Shown here in pieces: positions 21,960 to 33,063 of a DNA stretch of 64,000 nucleotides. The position numbers and the translations under genes are program-made. Source of the stretch: Desulfofundulus kuznetsovii DSM 6115 (GTDB taxonomy: Bacteria; Bacillota; Desulfotomaculia; Desulfotomaculales; Desulfovirgulaceae); contig NC_015573.1 of NCBI RefSeq assembly GCF_000214705.1, forward strand, positions 3,045,001-3,109,000. The letters are read 5' to 3'. Numbering within the stretch: the stretch's first letter is position 1; each line of letters opens with the position of its first letter. The notes under the pieces are model-generated. The model was given only the letters and a program-made list of their open reading frames with translations, did not search any database and was not told the origin of the DNA.

Positions 21960-24900
21960 TCAGTCACGAACGTTGTCAATATTTTCGTTAGCAGGCGCGG
22001 CACCTGCAGACTCGAGCGCTTCCTGCCGGTCTTCGGCCCCGGCTTCCACCAGCTGAATATTGCGGTATCGGCTCATGCCCGTACCCGCAGGCACCAGCTT
22101 GCCGATGATTACGTTTTCCTTCAGCCCGATCAGGGGATCCACTTTACCTTTAATGGCTGCCTCGGTCAACACCCGGGTGGTTTCCTGGAAGGAAGCAGCC
22201 GAGAGGAACGAATCGGTGGCCAGGGAGGCCTTGGTTATCCCCAGGAGCACCGGCCGAGCCACGGCTTCCCTGCCGCCCTGTTCCCGGATCCGGCGGTTTT
22301 CGTCCTCCAGCTCAAACTTGTCGATTACCCCGCCGGGAAGCAGGTCCGTATCCCCGGGGTCCTCCACCCTGACCTTGCGCAGCATCTGGCGGATCATCAC
22401 TTCGATATGCTTGTCGTTGATATCCACACCCTGCAGGCGGTAGACACGCTGCACCTCATGCAGCAGGTAGGTATAGACGCCATGCAACCCCTTGATCTTT
22501 AAGAGGTCATGGGGGTTGATGGAACCCTCGGTCAGCTCATCTCCGGCAGCCACCCGGTCCCCGGCACTGACCTTGAGCCGGGCGCCGTAAGGAATCTGGT
22601 AGGTGTATTTTTCACCGCTGTCGGTGGTGATCTCCACCTCCCGGCGTCCCTTGACCTCCCGCACGTCCACCACACCGTCGGCTTCGGCAATGACCGCCTG
22701 CCCTTTGGGGCGCCGGGCCTCAAAGAGTTCCTCCACCCTGGGCAGACCCTGGGTGATGTCGTCCCCGGCCACGCCGCCGGTGTGGAAGGTGCGCATGGTC
22801 AACTGGGTACCCGGCTCGCCAATGGACTGGGCCGCGATAATACCCACGGCCTCGCCGATGTCCACCATGCGGCCGGTGGCCAGGTTGCGGCCGTAGCACT
22901 TCACGCACACGCCGTAACGGGTTTTACAGGTAATCACCGAACGGATCCATACTTCCTTAATGCCGGCGTTAACGATGGCCCTGGCCTTTTCCTCGTCGAT
23001 CTCTTCTTCTGCCCGCACCAGCACTTCCCCGGTCCCGGGATGGAGGATATCGTTCAAGGCCACCCGCCCCACCAGACGGTCTTCCAGCTTTTCAATTACT
23101 TCCGTACCGTCCTTGATTTCCTGTACCAGAATGCCTTCGTTGGTGCCGCAGTCCTTCTCCCGGACGATGACATCCTGGGCCACGTCCACCAGGCGCCGGG
23201 TCAGGTAGCCGGAGTCGGCGGTGCGCAGGGCGGTATCGGCCAGGCCCTTGCGGGCACCGTGGGTGGAAATAAAGTATTCCAGCACGGCCAACCCTTCCCG
23301 GAAGTTGGCTTTAATGGGCACGGGGATGATCCGGCCCGAGGGGTCGGCCATGAGTCCCCGCATACCGGCCAGCTGGCGAATCTGCTGGATGTTACCCCGG
23401 GCCCCGGAATTGGCCATCATGTACACGGGATTGAATTTATCCAGGATATTCAACAGGGCTTTGGTTACCTTGTCGGTAGCCTCGTTCCAGATGGTGATGA
23501 TCTTGCGGTAGCGCTCCTCCTCGGTGATCAACCCCCGGCGGTACTGGGTTTCCACCGTTTCCACCTGCTTTTCCGCGTCCGCCAGGATTTCCTTTTTCTC
23601 CGGGGGAATAATGATATCGGAAGTACTGATGGTAATCCCGGCCCTGGTCGCAAAATGGAAACCGAGTTTTTTAATGCCGTCCAGCATGCTGGCCGTGGCT
23701 GAATACCCCAGCTTGCGGTAACAGTCGTCCACCAGCTGCACCAGGCTCTTCTTGTCCATCACAGTGTTTAAATAACCCAGTTCATCGGGGACCACTTCAT
23801 TGAAAATGATCCTGCCCACGGTGGTTTCCAGCCGCTCCCCGTTGGGCTGGCGCACCTGAACCCGGGCCTGCAGGCTTACGGCTCCGTTATAATAGGCCAT
23901 GATGGCTTCCTCGTAATCCTTGAAGACCTTCCCCTCACCGGGAGCACCGGGTTTTTCCATGGTCAGGTAGTAGCAGCCCAGGACCATATCCTGTGTGGGA
24001 ATGGCCACGGGACGGCCGTCCTTGGGGTTTAAGATGTTGTGGGCCGAAAGCATGAGCAAACGGGCTTCGGCCTGGGCCTCGGCCGACAGGGGCACGTGCA
24101 CGGCCATCTGGTCGCCGTCAAAGTCGGCGTTATAGGCGGTACAGACCATGGGGTGGATCTGGATGGCCCGGCCCTCCACCAGGACGGGCTCAAAGGCCTG
24201 TATGCCGAGCCGGTGCAGCGTGGGAGCCCGGTTCAAAAGCACCGGGTGCTCCTTGATCACCTCTTCCAGGACGTCCCAAACTTCCGGACGCACCCGCTCC
24301 ACCATGCGCTTGGCGCTCTTGATGTTATGGGCATAGCCCTTGTTCACCAGCTGCTTCATCACAAAGGGCTTGAACAGCTCCAGGGCCATTTCCTTGGGCA
24401 GGCCGCACTGGTGCAGCTTCAAGGTGGGGCCGACCACAATCACCGAACGGCCGGAGTAGTCCACCCGCTTACCCAGGAGGTTCTGGCGGAAACGTCCCTG
24501 CTTGCCCTTGAGCATATCGCTTAAGGACTTCAAGGGCCGGTTGCCCGGGCCGGTAACGGGGCGCCCCCGGCGGCCGTTGTCAATGAGGGCATCCACCGCT
24601 TCCTGGAGCATGCGCTTTTCGTTCCGGACGATAATATCGGGAGCCCCCAGATCCAGGAGGCGCTTCAGCCGGTTGTTGCGGTTGATGACCCGCCGGTACA
24701 GGTCATTTAAATCCGAGGTGGCAAAGCGGCCCCCGTCAAGCTGGACCATGGGGCGCAGTTCCGGAGGAATCACCGGGATGACATCCAGGATCATCCACTC
24801 GGGCCGGTTGCCGGATTTGCGGAAAGCTTCCACCACTTCCAGGCGGCGAATGGCCCTCACCCGGCGCTGACCGCTGACCTCCTTGAGCTCCTGGCGCAGC

Positions 24901-25469
24901 TCCCGGCTCATTTCATCCAGATCGATTTCGGCCAGGAGCTCCTTGATCGCCTCGGCACCCATCCCGGCCTTAAAGGCATTGCCGTATTTCTCCCGGTACT
25001 CCCGGTATTCCGTTTCCGTAAGCAGCTGTTTTTTAATCAGGGGAGTGTTGCCGGGATCTATAACAATATACGAAACAAAGTAAAGGACTTTTTCCAGCGC
25101 GCGGGGCGACATGTCCAGGAGCAGCCCCATGCGGCTGGGAATGCCTTTAAAATACCAGACGTGGGACACGGGGGCGGCCAGTTCAATATGCCCCAGGCGT
25201 TCCCGGCGTACCTTCGAGCGCGTAACCTCCACGCCACAGCGATCGCAAACCACGCCCTTGTAGCGTACCCGCTTGTATTTGCCGCAATGGCACTCCCAGT
25301 CCCTGGTAGGACCGAAAATGCGCTCGCAAAAAAGACCGTCCCGCTCCGGCTTCAGTGTCCGGTAGTTAATTGTTTCCGGCTTTTTTACCTCGCCGCTGGA
25401 CCACTGGCGGATCATGTCCGAAGATGCCAGACCAATGCGGATGCGGTCAAAGTTGTTCAAATCCAGCAA
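21960..25469 (-). CDS. rpoC: DNA-directed RNA polymerase subunit beta'
   Basis: Beta' subunit, 1,169 residues. It begins [20 protein letters not shown]. The amino-terminal zinc site is [20 protein letters not shown], the catalytic magnesium loop is [12 protein letters not shown], and the second zinc site uses [11 protein letters not shown]. The trigger-loop region appears as [20 protein letters not shown]. Length is typical for Firmicutes without the long proteobacterial insertion. Confidence 0.99.
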   Translation of the reverse strand: MLDLNNFDRIRIGLASSDMIRQWSSGEVKKPETINYRTLKPERDGLFCERIFGPTRDWECHCGKYKRVRYKGVVCDRCGVEVTRSKVRRERLGHIELAAPVSHVWYFKGIPSRMGLLLDMSPRALEKVLYFVSYIVIDPGNTPLIKKQLLTETEYREYREKYGNAFKAGMGAEAIKELLAEIDLDEMSRELRQELKEVSGQRRVRAIRRLEVVEAFRKSGNRPEWMILDVIPVIPPELRPMVQLDGGRFATSDLNDLYRRVINRNNRLKRLLDLGAPDIIVRNEKRMLQEAVDALIDNGRRGRPVTGPGNRPLKSLSDMLKGKQGRFRQNLLGKRVDYSGRSVIVVGPTLKLHQCGLPKEMALELFKPFVMKQLVNKGYAHNIKSAKRMVERVRPEVWDVLEEVIKEHPVLLNRAPTLHRLGIQAFEPVLVEGRAIQIHPMVCTAYNADFDGDQMAVHVPLSAEAQAEARLLMLSAHNILNPKDGRPVAIPTQDMVLGCYYLTMEKPGAPGEGKVFKDYEEAIMAYYNGAVSLQARVQVRQPNGERLETTVGRIIFNEVVPDELGYLNTVMDKKSLVQLVDDCYRKLGYSATASMLDGIKKLGFHFATRAGITISTSDIIIPPEKKEILADAEKQVETVETQYRRGLITEEERYRKIITIWNEATDKVTKALLNILDKFNPVYMMANSGARGNIQQIRQLAGMRGLMADPSGRIIPVPIKANFREGLAVLEYFISTHGARKGLADTALRTADSGYLTRRLVDVAQDVIVREKDCGTNEGILVQEIKDGTEVIEKLEDRLVGRVALNDILHPGTGEVLVRAEEEIDEEKARAIVNAGIKEVWIRSVITCKTRYGVCVKCYGRNLATGRMVDIGEAVGIIAAQSIGEPGTQLTMRTFHTGGVAGDDITQGLPRVEELFEARRPKGQAVIAEADGVVDVREVKGRREVEITTDSGEKYTYQIPYGARLKVSAGDRVAAGDELTEGSINPHDLLKIKGLHGVYTYLLHEVQRVYRLQGVDINDKHIEVMIRQMLRKVRVEDPGDTDLLPGGVIDKFELEDENRRIREQGGREAVARPVLLGITKASLATDSFLSAASFQETTRVLTEAAIKGKVDPLIGLKENVIIGKLVPAGTGMSRYRNIQLVEAGAEDRQEALESAGAAPANENIDNVRD

Positions 25470-25581
25470 AGGACCCCTCTCCCTTCGCTTAAGAATATCG
25501 CCGGTTCTATTGCGGCCACAAAACCGCCCCGGGGCAGCCGTGTAAATCTGTTATACATGGATGCGGCAACACGTGTAGCAA

Positions 25582-28500
25582 TCACTGGTAACGATCCGGT
25601 TCCGTGTCCTCATCATCCAGATCCAGGACGTCATCGGGCAAATCAACCGGGTAATCATCCTCTTCATATTCCTCCCGTTCCTCCCCGGCTTCCGAATCGG
25701 AATCATAACCATTTTCCCGCGGCGGCTCCTCGGCGTGAATATCGAGACCGAGATCCCGGGCCGTTTCCTGCATGTCCTCCTCCACTTCCTTGATCTCGAT
25801 CTCCTCGTCGTCCTCCGAAAGAACCTTCACGTCCAGCGCCAGGCTCTGCAGTTCCTTGATCAAAACCTTGAAGGACTCGGGAACACCCGGTTCGGGTACG
25901 TTTTCCCCCTTGACAATGGCCTCGTAGGTCTTGACCCGGCCCACCACATCGTCGGATTTGACCGTGAGGATCTCCTGCAGGGTGTAGGCCGCACCGTAGG
26001 CCTCCAGGGCCCAAACCTCCATTTCGCCGAAGCGCTGGCCGCCGAACTGAGCCTTACCGCCCAGGGGCTGCTGGGTAACCAGGGAATAAGGGCCGGTGGA
26101 ACGGGCGTGGATCTTGTCGTCCACCAGGTGGGCCAGTTTCAACATATAGAGGTAGCCCACGGTAATGGGGTTGTCGAAGGGCTCTCCCGTGCGTCCGTCG
26201 TAAAGGGTTATTTTACCGTCCCTGGGAAGGCCCGCTCTTTCCAAAAATTCCAATATGTCTTCTTCCGTAGCCCCGTTAAACACCGGTGTGGAGACATGGT
26301 AGCCCAGCACCTTGGCCGCCCAGCCCAGATGGGTTTCCAGCACCTGGCCCAGGTTCATCCGGGAGGGTACACCCAGGGGGTTCAGTACGATCTCCACGGG
26401 CGTGCCGTCGGGAAGGAAGGGCATGTCCTCCTCCGGCAGGATCCGGGCAATAACTCCCTTGTTCCCGTGGCGGCCCGCCATTTTATCGCCCTCGGAAATC
26501 TTGCGCTTCTGGGCCACATACACTCTGACCAGCTGGTTAACCCCGGGGGGAAGTTCGTCGCCCTTTTCCCGGGAAAATACTTTGACATCCACTACTTTAC
26601 CGGACTCGCCGTGGGGCACCCTTAAAGAAGTGTCCCGCACTTCCCGGGCCTTTTCGCCAAAGATGGCCCGCAGCAGGCGCTCCTCGGCGGTGAGTTCGGT
26701 TTCCCCCTTGGGAGTGACCTTGCCCACCAGAATGTCACCGGGGCGAACTTCCGCTCCCACCCGGATAATTCCCCGCTCGTCCAGGTCTTTTAAGATCTCC
26801 TCGCCCACGTTGGGAATATCCCTGGTGATTTCCTCGGGACCGAGCTTGGTATCCCGGGCGTCGCACTCATATTCTTCTATGTGAATGGAAGTAAAGTAGT
26901 CTTCCTTGACCAGCTTTTCGCTCACCAGGATGGCGTCCTCGTAGTTGTAACCTTCCCAGGGCATGAAGGCCACCAGCACGTTGCGGCCCAGGGCCAGTTC
27001 CCCGTGATCGGTGGAAGGCCCGTCGGCAATTACCTGCCCGGCTTCAACCCGGTCACCCTTGTTCACAATGGGCTTTTGATTGATGCAGGTACCCTGGTTG
27101 GAACGGGCAAATTTGATCAGCTTGTAAGTATCCAGGGTGCCGTTGTCGGTACGGATCACGATCTCGTTGGCCGTTACCCGCTCCACCACGCCGCTGTTTC
27201 TGGCGATGACCACCACCCCGGAATCCCGGGCGGCTTTGTACTCCAGCCCCGTCCCCACCAGGGGGGCCTGAGCCTTAATCAACGGCACGGCCTGGCGCTG
27301 CATGTTGGCACCCATCAGCGCCCGGTTGGCGTCGTCGTGCTCCAGGAAGGGAATCAGGGAGGTGGCCACGCTGAAAACCTGCTTGGGCGAAACGTCCATG
27401 TAGTCGACCTTGTCCGTGGGCACCACCAGAATCTCATGGCCGTGGCGGGCATTCACCCGCTCCGCCAGAAAATAGCCATTTTCATCCAGGGGCACGTTGG
27501 CCTGGGCAATGACCAGATCCTCTTCCTCGTCGGCCGTGAGGTAGACGATCTCGTCGGTAACCCGCCGCTCTTCCTTGTTCACCTTGCGGTAGGGCGTTTC
27601 AATAAAACCAAAGTGGTTGATCCGGGCATAGCAGGACAAAGAGCCGATCAGGCCGATGTTGGGACCTTCCGGGGTCTCTATGGGACACATGCGGCCGTAG
27701 TGGGAATGGTGCACGTCCCGCACCTCGAAGCCCGCCCTCTCCCGGCTCAATCCACCCGGTCCCAGAGCCGAAAGACGCCGCTTATGGGTCAATTCGGCCA
27801 GGGGGTTCGTCTGGTCCATGAACTGGGAAAGCTGGCTGGAGCCGAAGAACTCCTTGATGGCTGCCACCACCGGCCGGATGTTGATCAACACCTGGGGGGT
27901 GATGACATCCACGTCCTGGATGGTCATCCTTTCCCGCACCACCCGTTCCATGCGGGACAGACCTATGCGGAACTGGTTTTGCAGGAGCTCCCCCACCGAA
28001 CGCAGGCGCCGGTTGCCCAGGTGGTCGATGTCATCCACCTGGCCTTCCCCATCCATTAAACGAAGCAGGTATTTAACGGTGGCAATAATATCCTCGGGGG
28101 TCAGCTCACGGATAAATTCGCGGTTTTTGGGCACCTCCCGGTTCAGGTAACGGTCCCACTCCGTTGGTCCCTGACCGTCATCTTTAAAACGGTAGAGCAC
28201 ATCATGCTTCAACTTCTTCCATATTTTATAACGGCCCACATTGGCCAGGTCGTAGCGCTTGGGATCAAAGAACAGCGAGTGGAGCAGCGAGCGGGCGCTC
28301 TCCACCGTGGGGGGTTCACCGGGCCGCAGCCGCTTGTAGATTTCCACCAGGGCTTCCTCTTCGGAATCGGTGTTGTCCCTGGTCAGGGTTTCCTGGATAT
28401 ATTTATTGCCGTCAAACAGATCGACGATCATCACATTGGACCCGTAACCCAGGGCACGCACCAGGACGGTAACTGGAATCTTGCGGGTGCGGTCAACGCG

Positions 28501-29037
28501 TACGAAGACATGGTCGTTGACATCGGTTTCAAATTCCAGCCATGCCCCCCGGTTGGGGATAATGGTGGCCGTGTAGATTTTCTTGCCGCTGGGATCGAGC
28601 TGCTCGGCAAAGTAAACCCCGGGGGAACGCACCAGCTGGCTGACAATCACCCGCTCAGCGCCGTTGATGATAAAGGTGCCTTTCTCGGTCATGAGGGGGA
28701 AGTCGCCCATGAAGACTTCCTGCTCTTTGACTTCTCCCGTCTCTTTATTTATCAGGCGCACCTTTACCCTTAAGGGCGCCGCGTAGGTGACGTCCCGCTC
28801 TTTGCACTCTTCGACGGAGTACTTGGGTTCACCAAGGGTATAGTCCAGGAACTCAAGGACCAGATTGCCGGTAAAGTCCTGGATGGGCGAAACATCCTGG
28901 AATACCTCGCGCAAACCCTCCCGCAAAAACCAGTCGTAGGAGTTGCGCTGCACTTCAATCAGGTTGGGCAGATCCAAAACTTCCCGGAGCTTGCCGAAAT
29001 TCCACCTGGTTCTGATCCCGGCGTTTGCAGTAACCAT
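25582..29037 (-). CDS. rpoB: DNA-directed RNA polymerase subunit beta
   Basis: Beta subunit, about 1,151 residues from the ATG at 29037. The rifampicin-binding cluster reads [20 protein letters not shown] followed by [12 protein letters not shown], the wild-type sensitive pattern. Catalytic-core segments include [20 protein letters not shown] and [10 protein letters not shown]. The carboxy end is an acidic tail after the conserved [14 protein letters not shown] chose the ATG at 29037 because GAGG lies six bases upstream; a GTG and a TTG just upstream are in frame but badly spaced. Downstream rpoC follows after 112 bp. Confidence 0.98.
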   Translation of the reverse strand: MVTANAGIRTRWNFGKLREVLDLPNLIEVQRNSYDWFLREGLREVFQDVSPIQDFTGNLVLEFLDYTLGEPKYSVEECKERDVTYAAPLRVKVRLINKETGEVKEQEVFMGDFPLMTEKGTFIINGAERVIVSQLVRSPGVYFAEQLDPSGKKIYTATIIPNRGAWLEFETDVNDHVFVRVDRTRKIPVTVLVRALGYGSNVMIVDLFDGNKYIQETLTRDNTDSEEEALVEIYKRLRPGEPPTVESARSLLHSLFFDPKRYDLANVGRYKIWKKLKHDVLYRFKDDGQGPTEWDRYLNREVPKNREFIRELTPEDIIATVKYLLRLMDGEGQVDDIDHLGNRRLRSVGELLQNQFRIGLSRMERVVRERMTIQDVDVITPQVLINIRPVVAAIKEFFGSSQLSQFMDQTNPLAELTHKRRLSALGPGGLSRERAGFEVRDVHHSHYGRMCPIETPEGPNIGLIGSLSCYARINHFGFIETPYRKVNKEERRVTDEIVYLTADEEEDLVIAQANVPLDENGYFLAERVNARHGHEILVVPTDKVDYMDVSPKQVFSVATSLIPFLEHDDANRALMGANMQRQAVPLIKAQAPLVGTGLEYKAARDSGVVVIARNSGVVERVTANEIVIRTDNGTLDTYKLIKFARSNQGTCINQKPIVNKGDRVEAGQVIADGPSTDHGELALGRNVLVAFMPWEGYNYEDAILVSEKLVKEDYFTSIHIEEYECDARDTKLGPEEITRDIPNVGEEILKDLDERGIIRVGAEVRPGDILVGKVTPKGETELTAEERLLRAIFGEKAREVRDTSLRVPHGESGKVVDVKVFSREKGDELPPGVNQLVRVYVAQKRKISEGDKMAGRHGNKGVIARILPEEDMPFLPDGTPVEIVLNPLGVPSRMNLGQVLETHLGWAAKVLGYHVSTPVFNGATEEDILEFLERAGLPRDGKITLYDGRTGEPFDNPITVGYLYMLKLAHLVDDKIHARSTGPYSLVTQQPLGGKAQFGGQRFGEMEVWALEAYGAAYTLQEILTVKSDDVVGRVKTYEAIVKGENVPEPGVPESFKVLIKELQSLALDVKVLSEDDEEIEIKEVEEDMQETARDLGLDIHAEEPPRENGYDSDSEAGEEREEYEEDDYPVDLPDDVLDLDDEDTEPDRYQ

Positions 29038-29071
29038 TGAGAGCCTCACACCCCCCAAAATTAAAAAACAA

Positions 29072-29113
29072 CGAAAAGCAAGGTTTTCCAGAGAACCTCG
29101 AAAACCTCGCTTT
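29072..29113 (-). terminator. Terminator-like hairpin in the rpoB leader
   Basis: On the minus strand a 14-bp stem (arms at 29,113-29,100 and 29,088-29,075, one G-U type mismatch) encloses an 11-base loop and is followed by a T-rich run containing TTTTTT at 29,068-29,063. It lies only about 35 bases before the rpoB start and downstream of a strong promoter, so it would act as an attenuator if functional. Confidence 0.65.
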
Positions 29114-29226
29114 CCTACGAAATCATAAAAAAGCTATGCCAGGATATTATTTCCGCAAAAGCGATCATTCATACGTATATGTATAAAGACGGCTCCCGGT
29201 CCATGCATATATATGGACGTTTAGGA

Positions 29227-29255
29227 ATAATAGCACATTCCCACAGGATTGTCAA
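29227..29255 (-). promoter_or_regulatory. SigmaA-type promoter upstream of rpoB
   Basis: Minus-strand -35 TTGACA (29,255-29,250), a 17-base spacer and -10 TATTAT (29,232-29,227). This is a near-consensus housekeeping promoter in the rplL-rpoB gap. It would give rpoBC a leader of roughly 180 bases including a GTCCAT/ATGGAC hairpin and the terminator-like hairpin at 29,072-29,113. Confidence 0.85.
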
Positions 29256-29296
29256 GGGTTAAAATGCGCTAAAATGCGGTGAAGCCAGGGATACGA

Positions 29297-29330
29297 CGCG
29301 GGCCACACTGACCATGCAGTGTGGCCCGCG
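29297..29330 (-). terminator. Stable hairpin after rplL
   Basis: A perfect 14-bp inverted repeat (CGCGGGCCACACTG and its complement) with a six-base loop starts 19 bases past the rplL stop. There is no adjacent U-tract on the minus strand, so it may be a 3'-end stabiliser, a processing site or a weak terminator that makes rplL more abundant than rpoBC. Confidence 0.6.
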
Positions 29331-29348
29331 GTGCTGCCGGAACGGCAT

Positions 29349-29735
29349 TTACTTGATTTCCACCGTAGCGCCCTGCTCTTCCAGCTTGGCCTTGATGGAC
29401 TCGGCCTCTTCCTTGCTGACCTTTTCCTTAATGGGCTTGGGAACGTTATCCACCACTTCCTTGGCTTCTTTCAAGCCCAGGCCGGTGATCTCCCGCACCA
29501 CTTTGATCACGTTGATTTTCTTGTCGCCCACGGCGGTTAGAATGACGTCAAATTCAGTTTGTTCTTCCTCGGCTGCCGGGGCGGCTGCAGGACCCGCAGC
29601 TACCGGGGCAGCGGCCACGGCCACGGGCGCGGCAGCGCTCACGCCAAACTCCTCTTCAAATTTTTTCACCAGTTCAGCCAGCTCTAATACGGTCAGGCTT
29701 TTTACGGCTTCGAGAATTTCATTTACCTTGGACAT
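29349..29735 (-). CDS. rplL: 50S ribosomal protein L7/L12
   Basis: L7/L12, 128 residues, the multicopy stalk protein that recruits translation factors. It has the dimerisation helix [20 protein letters not shown], an Ala-rich hinge and the factor-binding domain [20 protein letters not shown] with [20 protein letters not shown]. Downstream of rplJ in the L10 operon. Confidence 0.99.
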   Translation of the reverse strand: MSKVNEILEAVKSLTVLELAELVKKFEEEFGVSAAAPVAVAAAPVAAGPAAAPAAEEEQTEFDVILTAVGDKKINVIKVVREITGLGLKEAKEVVDNVPKPIKEKVSKEEAESIKAKLEEQGATVEIK

Positions 29736-29779
29736 TACTTTTACCTCCTCAGATCATGGTTTTGGGTTCAGGCAATTTC

Positions 29780-30313
29780 TCAGGTAGTTGCTTCTCCGGC
29801 CTTTTGTTTACGGATGGCTTCCAGTACATAGACCAGGTTGCGCAGGAGGCCCTGCAATGCGCCGGCGAAACCGTACAGGGGAGCCTGGATGCCACCCGCC
29901 ACCCTGGCCAGCAGGACCTCCCGGGAGGGCAGGTCGGCCAGGCGGCGAACCCCTTCCACATCGATGACCTTGCCTTCCAGTATGCCGGCCTTTATTTCCA
30001 GTTGCTTAAACTCCCGGGCAAGCTCGGCAAGAACCTTGGCCGGGGCCACAGGATCCTCGTAACCAAAGGCAATGGCCGTGGGCCCCTCCAGATAAGGGTC
30101 CAACCCCTCTAAACCCGCCTCATTGGCCGCCAGGCGGGTCAGGGTGTTTTTAGCCACTTTTAGCTCACTGCCCGACTCCCTGAGACGCCGGCGCACTTTG
30201 GTCATGGATGCGACATCAAGGCCGCGAAAGTTGGTCAGAACGGCTGCTTTGCTGGTCCGAAACTTCTCCGTCAATTCCGCCAGTATGGCTTGTTTTTCTT
30301 CCCTGGTAGGCAT
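29780..30313 (-). CDS. rplJ: 50S ribosomal protein L10
   Basis: L10, 177 residues, anchors L7/L12 dimers to 23S rRNA. It shows FRTSKAAVLTNFRGLDVASM, RRLRESGSELKVAKNTLTRL and the stalk helix near the end. In Firmicutes the L10(L12)4 complex binds the mRNA leader upstream to limit its own expression; a matching leader is visible here at 30,344-30,474. Confidence 0.99.
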   Translation of the reverse strand: MPTREEKQAILAELTEKFRTSKAAVLTNFRGLDVASMTKVRRRLRESGSELKVAKNTLTRLAANEAGLEGLDPYLEGPTAIAFGYEDPVAPAKVLAELAREFKQLEIKAGILEGKVIDVEGVRRLADLPSREVLLARVAGGIQAPLYGFAGALQGLLRNLVYVLEAIRKQKAGEATT

Positions 30314-30343
30314 AAACCGGTTGCACCTCCTTTCCGCGGGTTG

Positions 30344-30474
30344 AAAAAACTAAAGGGCAGGCACCTGTAGCACAAAAAGACACAGGGCCTGCCCTGATAA
30401 ACAAACGGCAGGTAACAAAACCCCGGCCTCGGTTGGCGGCAGATGCCATTAAGTACAGGACACCAACTGTCTAC
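30344..30474 (-). promoter_or_regulatory. Ribosomal protein L10 leader with intrinsic terminator
   Basis: The minus-strand RNA reads GTAGACAGTTGGTG, then TTAAT, then CCAACCGAGG (30,474-30,427), matching the kink-turn binding site of Firmicute L10 leaders. It is followed by a strong hairpin (AGGGCAGGC paired with GCCTGCCCT, 30,395-30,354) and a TTTAGTTTTTT tract. This is the arrangement expected for attenuation of rplJL by excess L10-L12 protein. Confidence 0.88.
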
Positions 30475-30539
30475 AGCTAGGTATGGTTATGAAGTTTTGA
30501 TGTTGTGTGCGTGAAAGCCGCTCAGGCGCGGCGTTGTCC

Positions 30540-31238
30540 TCAGGCGGTAACCTTCAGGTGGTTAACCTTTACTCCCGGCCCCATGGTGGAGGAAACAGTG
30601 ATGCCCTTGATGTACTGGCCTTTTGCGGCGGCCGGCTTGACCCGGATCAACTGCTCCACCAGGGTGCGCAGGTTTTCGGTCAGCTTTTCCACGTCAAAGG
30701 ACACTTTGCCGATGGGGGCGTGGATTATACCGGCCTTATCCACCCGGTATTCAATCTTACCCGCTTTCACTTCTTTAACCGCCTGGGCAACATCAAAGGT
30801 GACCGTACCCGTTTTGGGGTTGGGCATCAGGCCCCGGGGGCCCAGAATCCGGCCCAGGCGTCCGACCAGGCTCATCATGTCGGGGGTGGCAACGGCTACG
30901 TCAAAACCCAGCCATCCCTCTTGCTGGATCTTGGCTACCATATCCTCAGCCCCAACAAAATCCGCACCGGCTTCCTCGGCCTCCCTGGCCTTTTCCCCCT
31001 TGGCAAAGACCAGCACGGTCCTCGTCTTGCCGGTGCCATGGGGTAAAACTACCGCTCCCCGTACCTGCTGATCGGCGTGCCGGGGGTCTACCCCCAGCTT
31101 TACGGCCACTTCCACCGTCTCGTCAAATTTAGCCGAAGCCATTTCTTTAACCAGGGCAAGGGCCTCAGCGGGATCGTAAAGCTTGGACCGATCCACTTTC
31201 CTGGCTGCATCTAAATACTTTTTGCCATGTCGCGGCAT
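30540..31238 (-). CDS. rplA: 50S ribosomal protein L1
   Basis: L1, 232 residues, mobile stalk near the E site. It begins [20 protein letters not shown] and contains [40 protein letters not shown] and ISSTMGPGV-like end residues ([12 protein letters not shown]). AAAGGAGG lies nine bases upstream of the ATG at 31238. Confidence 0.99.
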   Translation of the reverse strand: MPRHGKKYLDAARKVDRSKLYDPAEALALVKEMASAKFDETVEVAVKLGVDPRHADQQVRGAVVLPHGTGKTRTVLVFAKGEKAREAEEAGADFVGAEDMVAKIQQEGWLGFDVAVATPDMMSLVGRLGRILGPRGLMPNPKTGTVTFDVAQAVKEVKAGKIEYRVDKAGIIHAPIGKVSFDVEKLTENLRTLVEQLIRVKPAAAKGQYIKGITVSSTMGPGVKVNHLKVTA

Positions 31239-31296
31239 TTTTACCTTCCTCCTTTGTGGTGCAAACGGACTGGATCCTCCCACTGGCCGCACGGGC

Positions 31297-31725
31297 CTAG
31301 CCTTCCACTACTTCGATGCCCATGCTCCTGGCCGTCCCCTTAATCATGCGGATGGCGGCCTCGATATCATTGGCATTGAGATCCTGCATCTTTGTTTCGG
31401 CAATCTCCCGCACTTTGGACAGGGGAATCCTGGCTACCTTTTTCCGGTTGGGTTCACCGGAGGCAGTCTCAATACCGCAGGCCTTCTTTAGCAGTACCGC
31501 AGCCGGCGGTGTCTTACAGATAAAGGTGAAGCTGCGATCCTCAAAAACGGTTATTTCCACCGGAATGATTAGACCGGCCTGGGCAGCCGTACGTTCGTTA
31601 AATTCCTTAACGAAGGCCATAATATTCACACCGTGTTGACCCAGGGCGGGACCAACCGGCGGTGCAGGGGTGGCTTTTCCTGCCGGGACTTGCAGCTTGA
31701 TCACCGCAGCTACTCTTTTCGCCAT
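31297..31725 (-). CDS. rplK: 50S ribosomal protein L11
   Basis: L11, 142 residues, GTPase-associated centre. It shows [40 protein letters not shown] and the thiopeptide-binding carboxy domain with [13 protein letters not shown]. It precedes rplA and follows nusG by 26 bp. Confidence 0.99.
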   Translation of the reverse strand: MAKRVAAVIKLQVPAGKATPAPPVGPALGQHGVNIMAFVKEFNERTAAQAGLIIPVEITVFEDRSFTFICKTPPAAVLLKKACGIETASGEPNRKKVARIPLSKVREIAETKMQDLNANDIEAAIRMIKGTARSMGIEVVEG

Positions 31726-31751
31726 TTGCTACGAACACCTCCTCGCCGTCG

Positions 31752-32288
31752 CTATATCTTTTCCACCTGGGAAAAATCCAATTCCACCGGAGTTTCCCGG
31801 CCAAACATGGAGATCATTACTTTGAGCTTTCCCTTATCCGGATCTATTTCTTCAATAATGCCTTCAAAATTCTCAAAGGGACCGGAAGTAACCCGTACGC
31901 GCTCCTTCACGTTCAGGTCCAGCCGCGGGCGCGGGGTATCGGACAAAGTCTTGCCGATTATCTGCATGGCCTCTTCGTCGGTCAGGGGAATGGGCCTGGA
32001 ACCAGAACCGACAAAACCGGTTACGCCGGGGGTATTGCGCACCACATACCAGGAATCGTCGGTCATGATCATTTCCACCAGCACATAACCGGGGTAGATT
32101 TTTTTCTTAACGATTTTTTTCTTGCCGTCTTTTATCTCCACCTCGTCCTCCATGGGGACGAGGATACGGAAGATTTTTTCCTCCATGTTCATGGATTCGA
32201 TCCGCTTTTCCAGGTTCGCCTTTACCTTGTTCTCATACCCGGAATAGGTATGAACCACGTACCAGTGCTTTTCACCCTTTTCACTCAT
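31752..32288 (-). CDS. nusG: Transcription termination/antitermination factor NusG
   Basis: NusG, 178 residues from the ATG at 32288. The NGN domain shows HWYVVHTYSGYENKVKANLE, IYPGYVLVEM and WYVVRNTPGVTGFVG, and the KOW domain reads VRVTSGPFENFEGIIEEIDP. It links RNA polymerase to the ribosome or Rho. A TTG six codons upstream is in frame but overlaps the GAGG sequence. Confidence 0.98.
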   Translation of the reverse strand: MSEKGEKHWYVVHTYSGYENKVKANLEKRIESMNMEEKIFRILVPMEDEVEIKDGKKKIVKKKIYPGYVLVEMIMTDDSWYVVRNTPGVTGFVGSGSRPIPLTDEEAMQIIGKTLSDTPRPRLDLNVKERVRVTSGPFENFEGIIEEIDPDKGKLKVMISMFGRETPVELDFSQVEKI

Positions 32289-32337
32289 AAATACAAGGGA
32301 CCTCAAGAAAACTTAAGGCCCCCCACCCCCTTGGCAC

Positions 32338-32646
32338 TTATTTAATGATAAACTGCAGCAGCCGGCTTAAAAGCGAATCGAAAATCCAGATCAGAATGCC
32401 AACGATGGTGACGGCCACCAGCACCACACCAGTGTAAGTAACAACCTCCCGCCGGTTAGGCCAGTGAACCTTTTTCAGTTCGCTGTAGACCCCGCGAAAA
32501 TATTTACTAACCTGTTCCAGGCGGTTCACCTTCTCCTTTTTCATCACGAGCCTTTTTTCGGGCTTCTTAACTGCCCTGGCTCCGTCGCGAACCGCCACTT
32601 CGTTTCGCGAACCGTCCCTTTTGATCAGTCCTCTCAATGGTGCCAT
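32338..32646 (-). CDS. secE: Preprotein translocase subunit SecE
   Basis: SecE, 102 residues from the ATG at 32646. A charged cytoplasmic amino-terminal extension precedes the conserved amphipathic helix YFRGVYSELKKVHWPNRREV, then a single membrane segment VVLVAVTIVGILIWIFDSLL. AAGGAT sits about nine bases before this ATG; a GTG three codons upstream is possible. Confidence 0.96.
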   Translation of the reverse strand: MAPLRGLIKRDGSRNEVAVRDGARAVKKPEKRLVMKKEKVNRLEQVSKYFRGVYSELKKVHWPNRREVVTYTGVVLVAVTIVGILIWIFDSLLSRLLQFIIK

Positions 32647-32700
32647 GTTAGCCACATCCTTAAAAAACCCTTATCGCAAGCCTGTCGCGGCGGGAAAAGA

Positions 32701-32850
32701 CTAACGGGTTTCCTTGTGGAGGGTATGGGTGTGACAGTACTTGCAGTACTTTTTCAATTCGAGCCGGTTGGGATCATTTTTCTTGTTCTTTGTGGTGGTG
32801 TAGTTCCGGCGTTTGCATTCCGTGCAGGCCAGAGTAACACTAACCCGCAT
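32701..32850 (-). CDS. rpmG: 50S ribosomal protein L33, zinc-binding form
   Basis: A 49-codon gene read from the sequence: [20 protein letters not shown], followed by [20 protein letters not shown]. Two CxxC pairs (CTEC and CKYC) form the zinc site. It begins the rpmG-secE-nusG unit behind a good promoter. Confidence 0.98.
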   Translation of the reverse strand: MRVSVTLACTECKRRNYTTTKNKKNDPNRLELKKYCKYCHTHTLHKETR

Positions 32851-32911
32851 CCTGGCCACCTCCTAAAACTAAAAAACACTTGCAAAAAACTCCCTGGAAT
32901 TAACCTTATCC

Positions 32912-32940
32912 ACTGTAACATAATTCCCCGGTGATGTCAA
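32912..32940 (-). promoter_or_regulatory. SigmaA-type promoter for rpmG-secE-nusG
   Basis: Minus-strand -35 TTGACA (32,940-32,935), 17-base spacer, -10 TACAGT (32,917-32,912), placed about 60 bases before the rpmG start. It separates the secE-nusG unit from tuf copy 2. Confidence 0.82.
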
Positions 32941-33003
32941 TAGTAGCTCCTCTAAACAACAAGTGTAACCATAACCTTCCATAAGTAAACTTATATATAA
33001 GCA

Positions 33004-33038
33004 ATGAAGAAGGAATTGCCTGTCAATTCCTTCTTCAT
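33004..33038 (-). terminator. Hairpin after tuf copy 2
   Basis: A perfect 15-bp stem (ATGAAGAAGGAATTG and its complement) with a five-base loop lies 26 bases past the tuf stop. The following minus-strand sequence TGCTTATATATAAG is AT-rich but not a clean U-run, so termination efficiency is uncertain. Confidence 0.65.
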
Positions 33039-33063
33039 CCGTTTCTCCATTCGCTGCTGCTCG

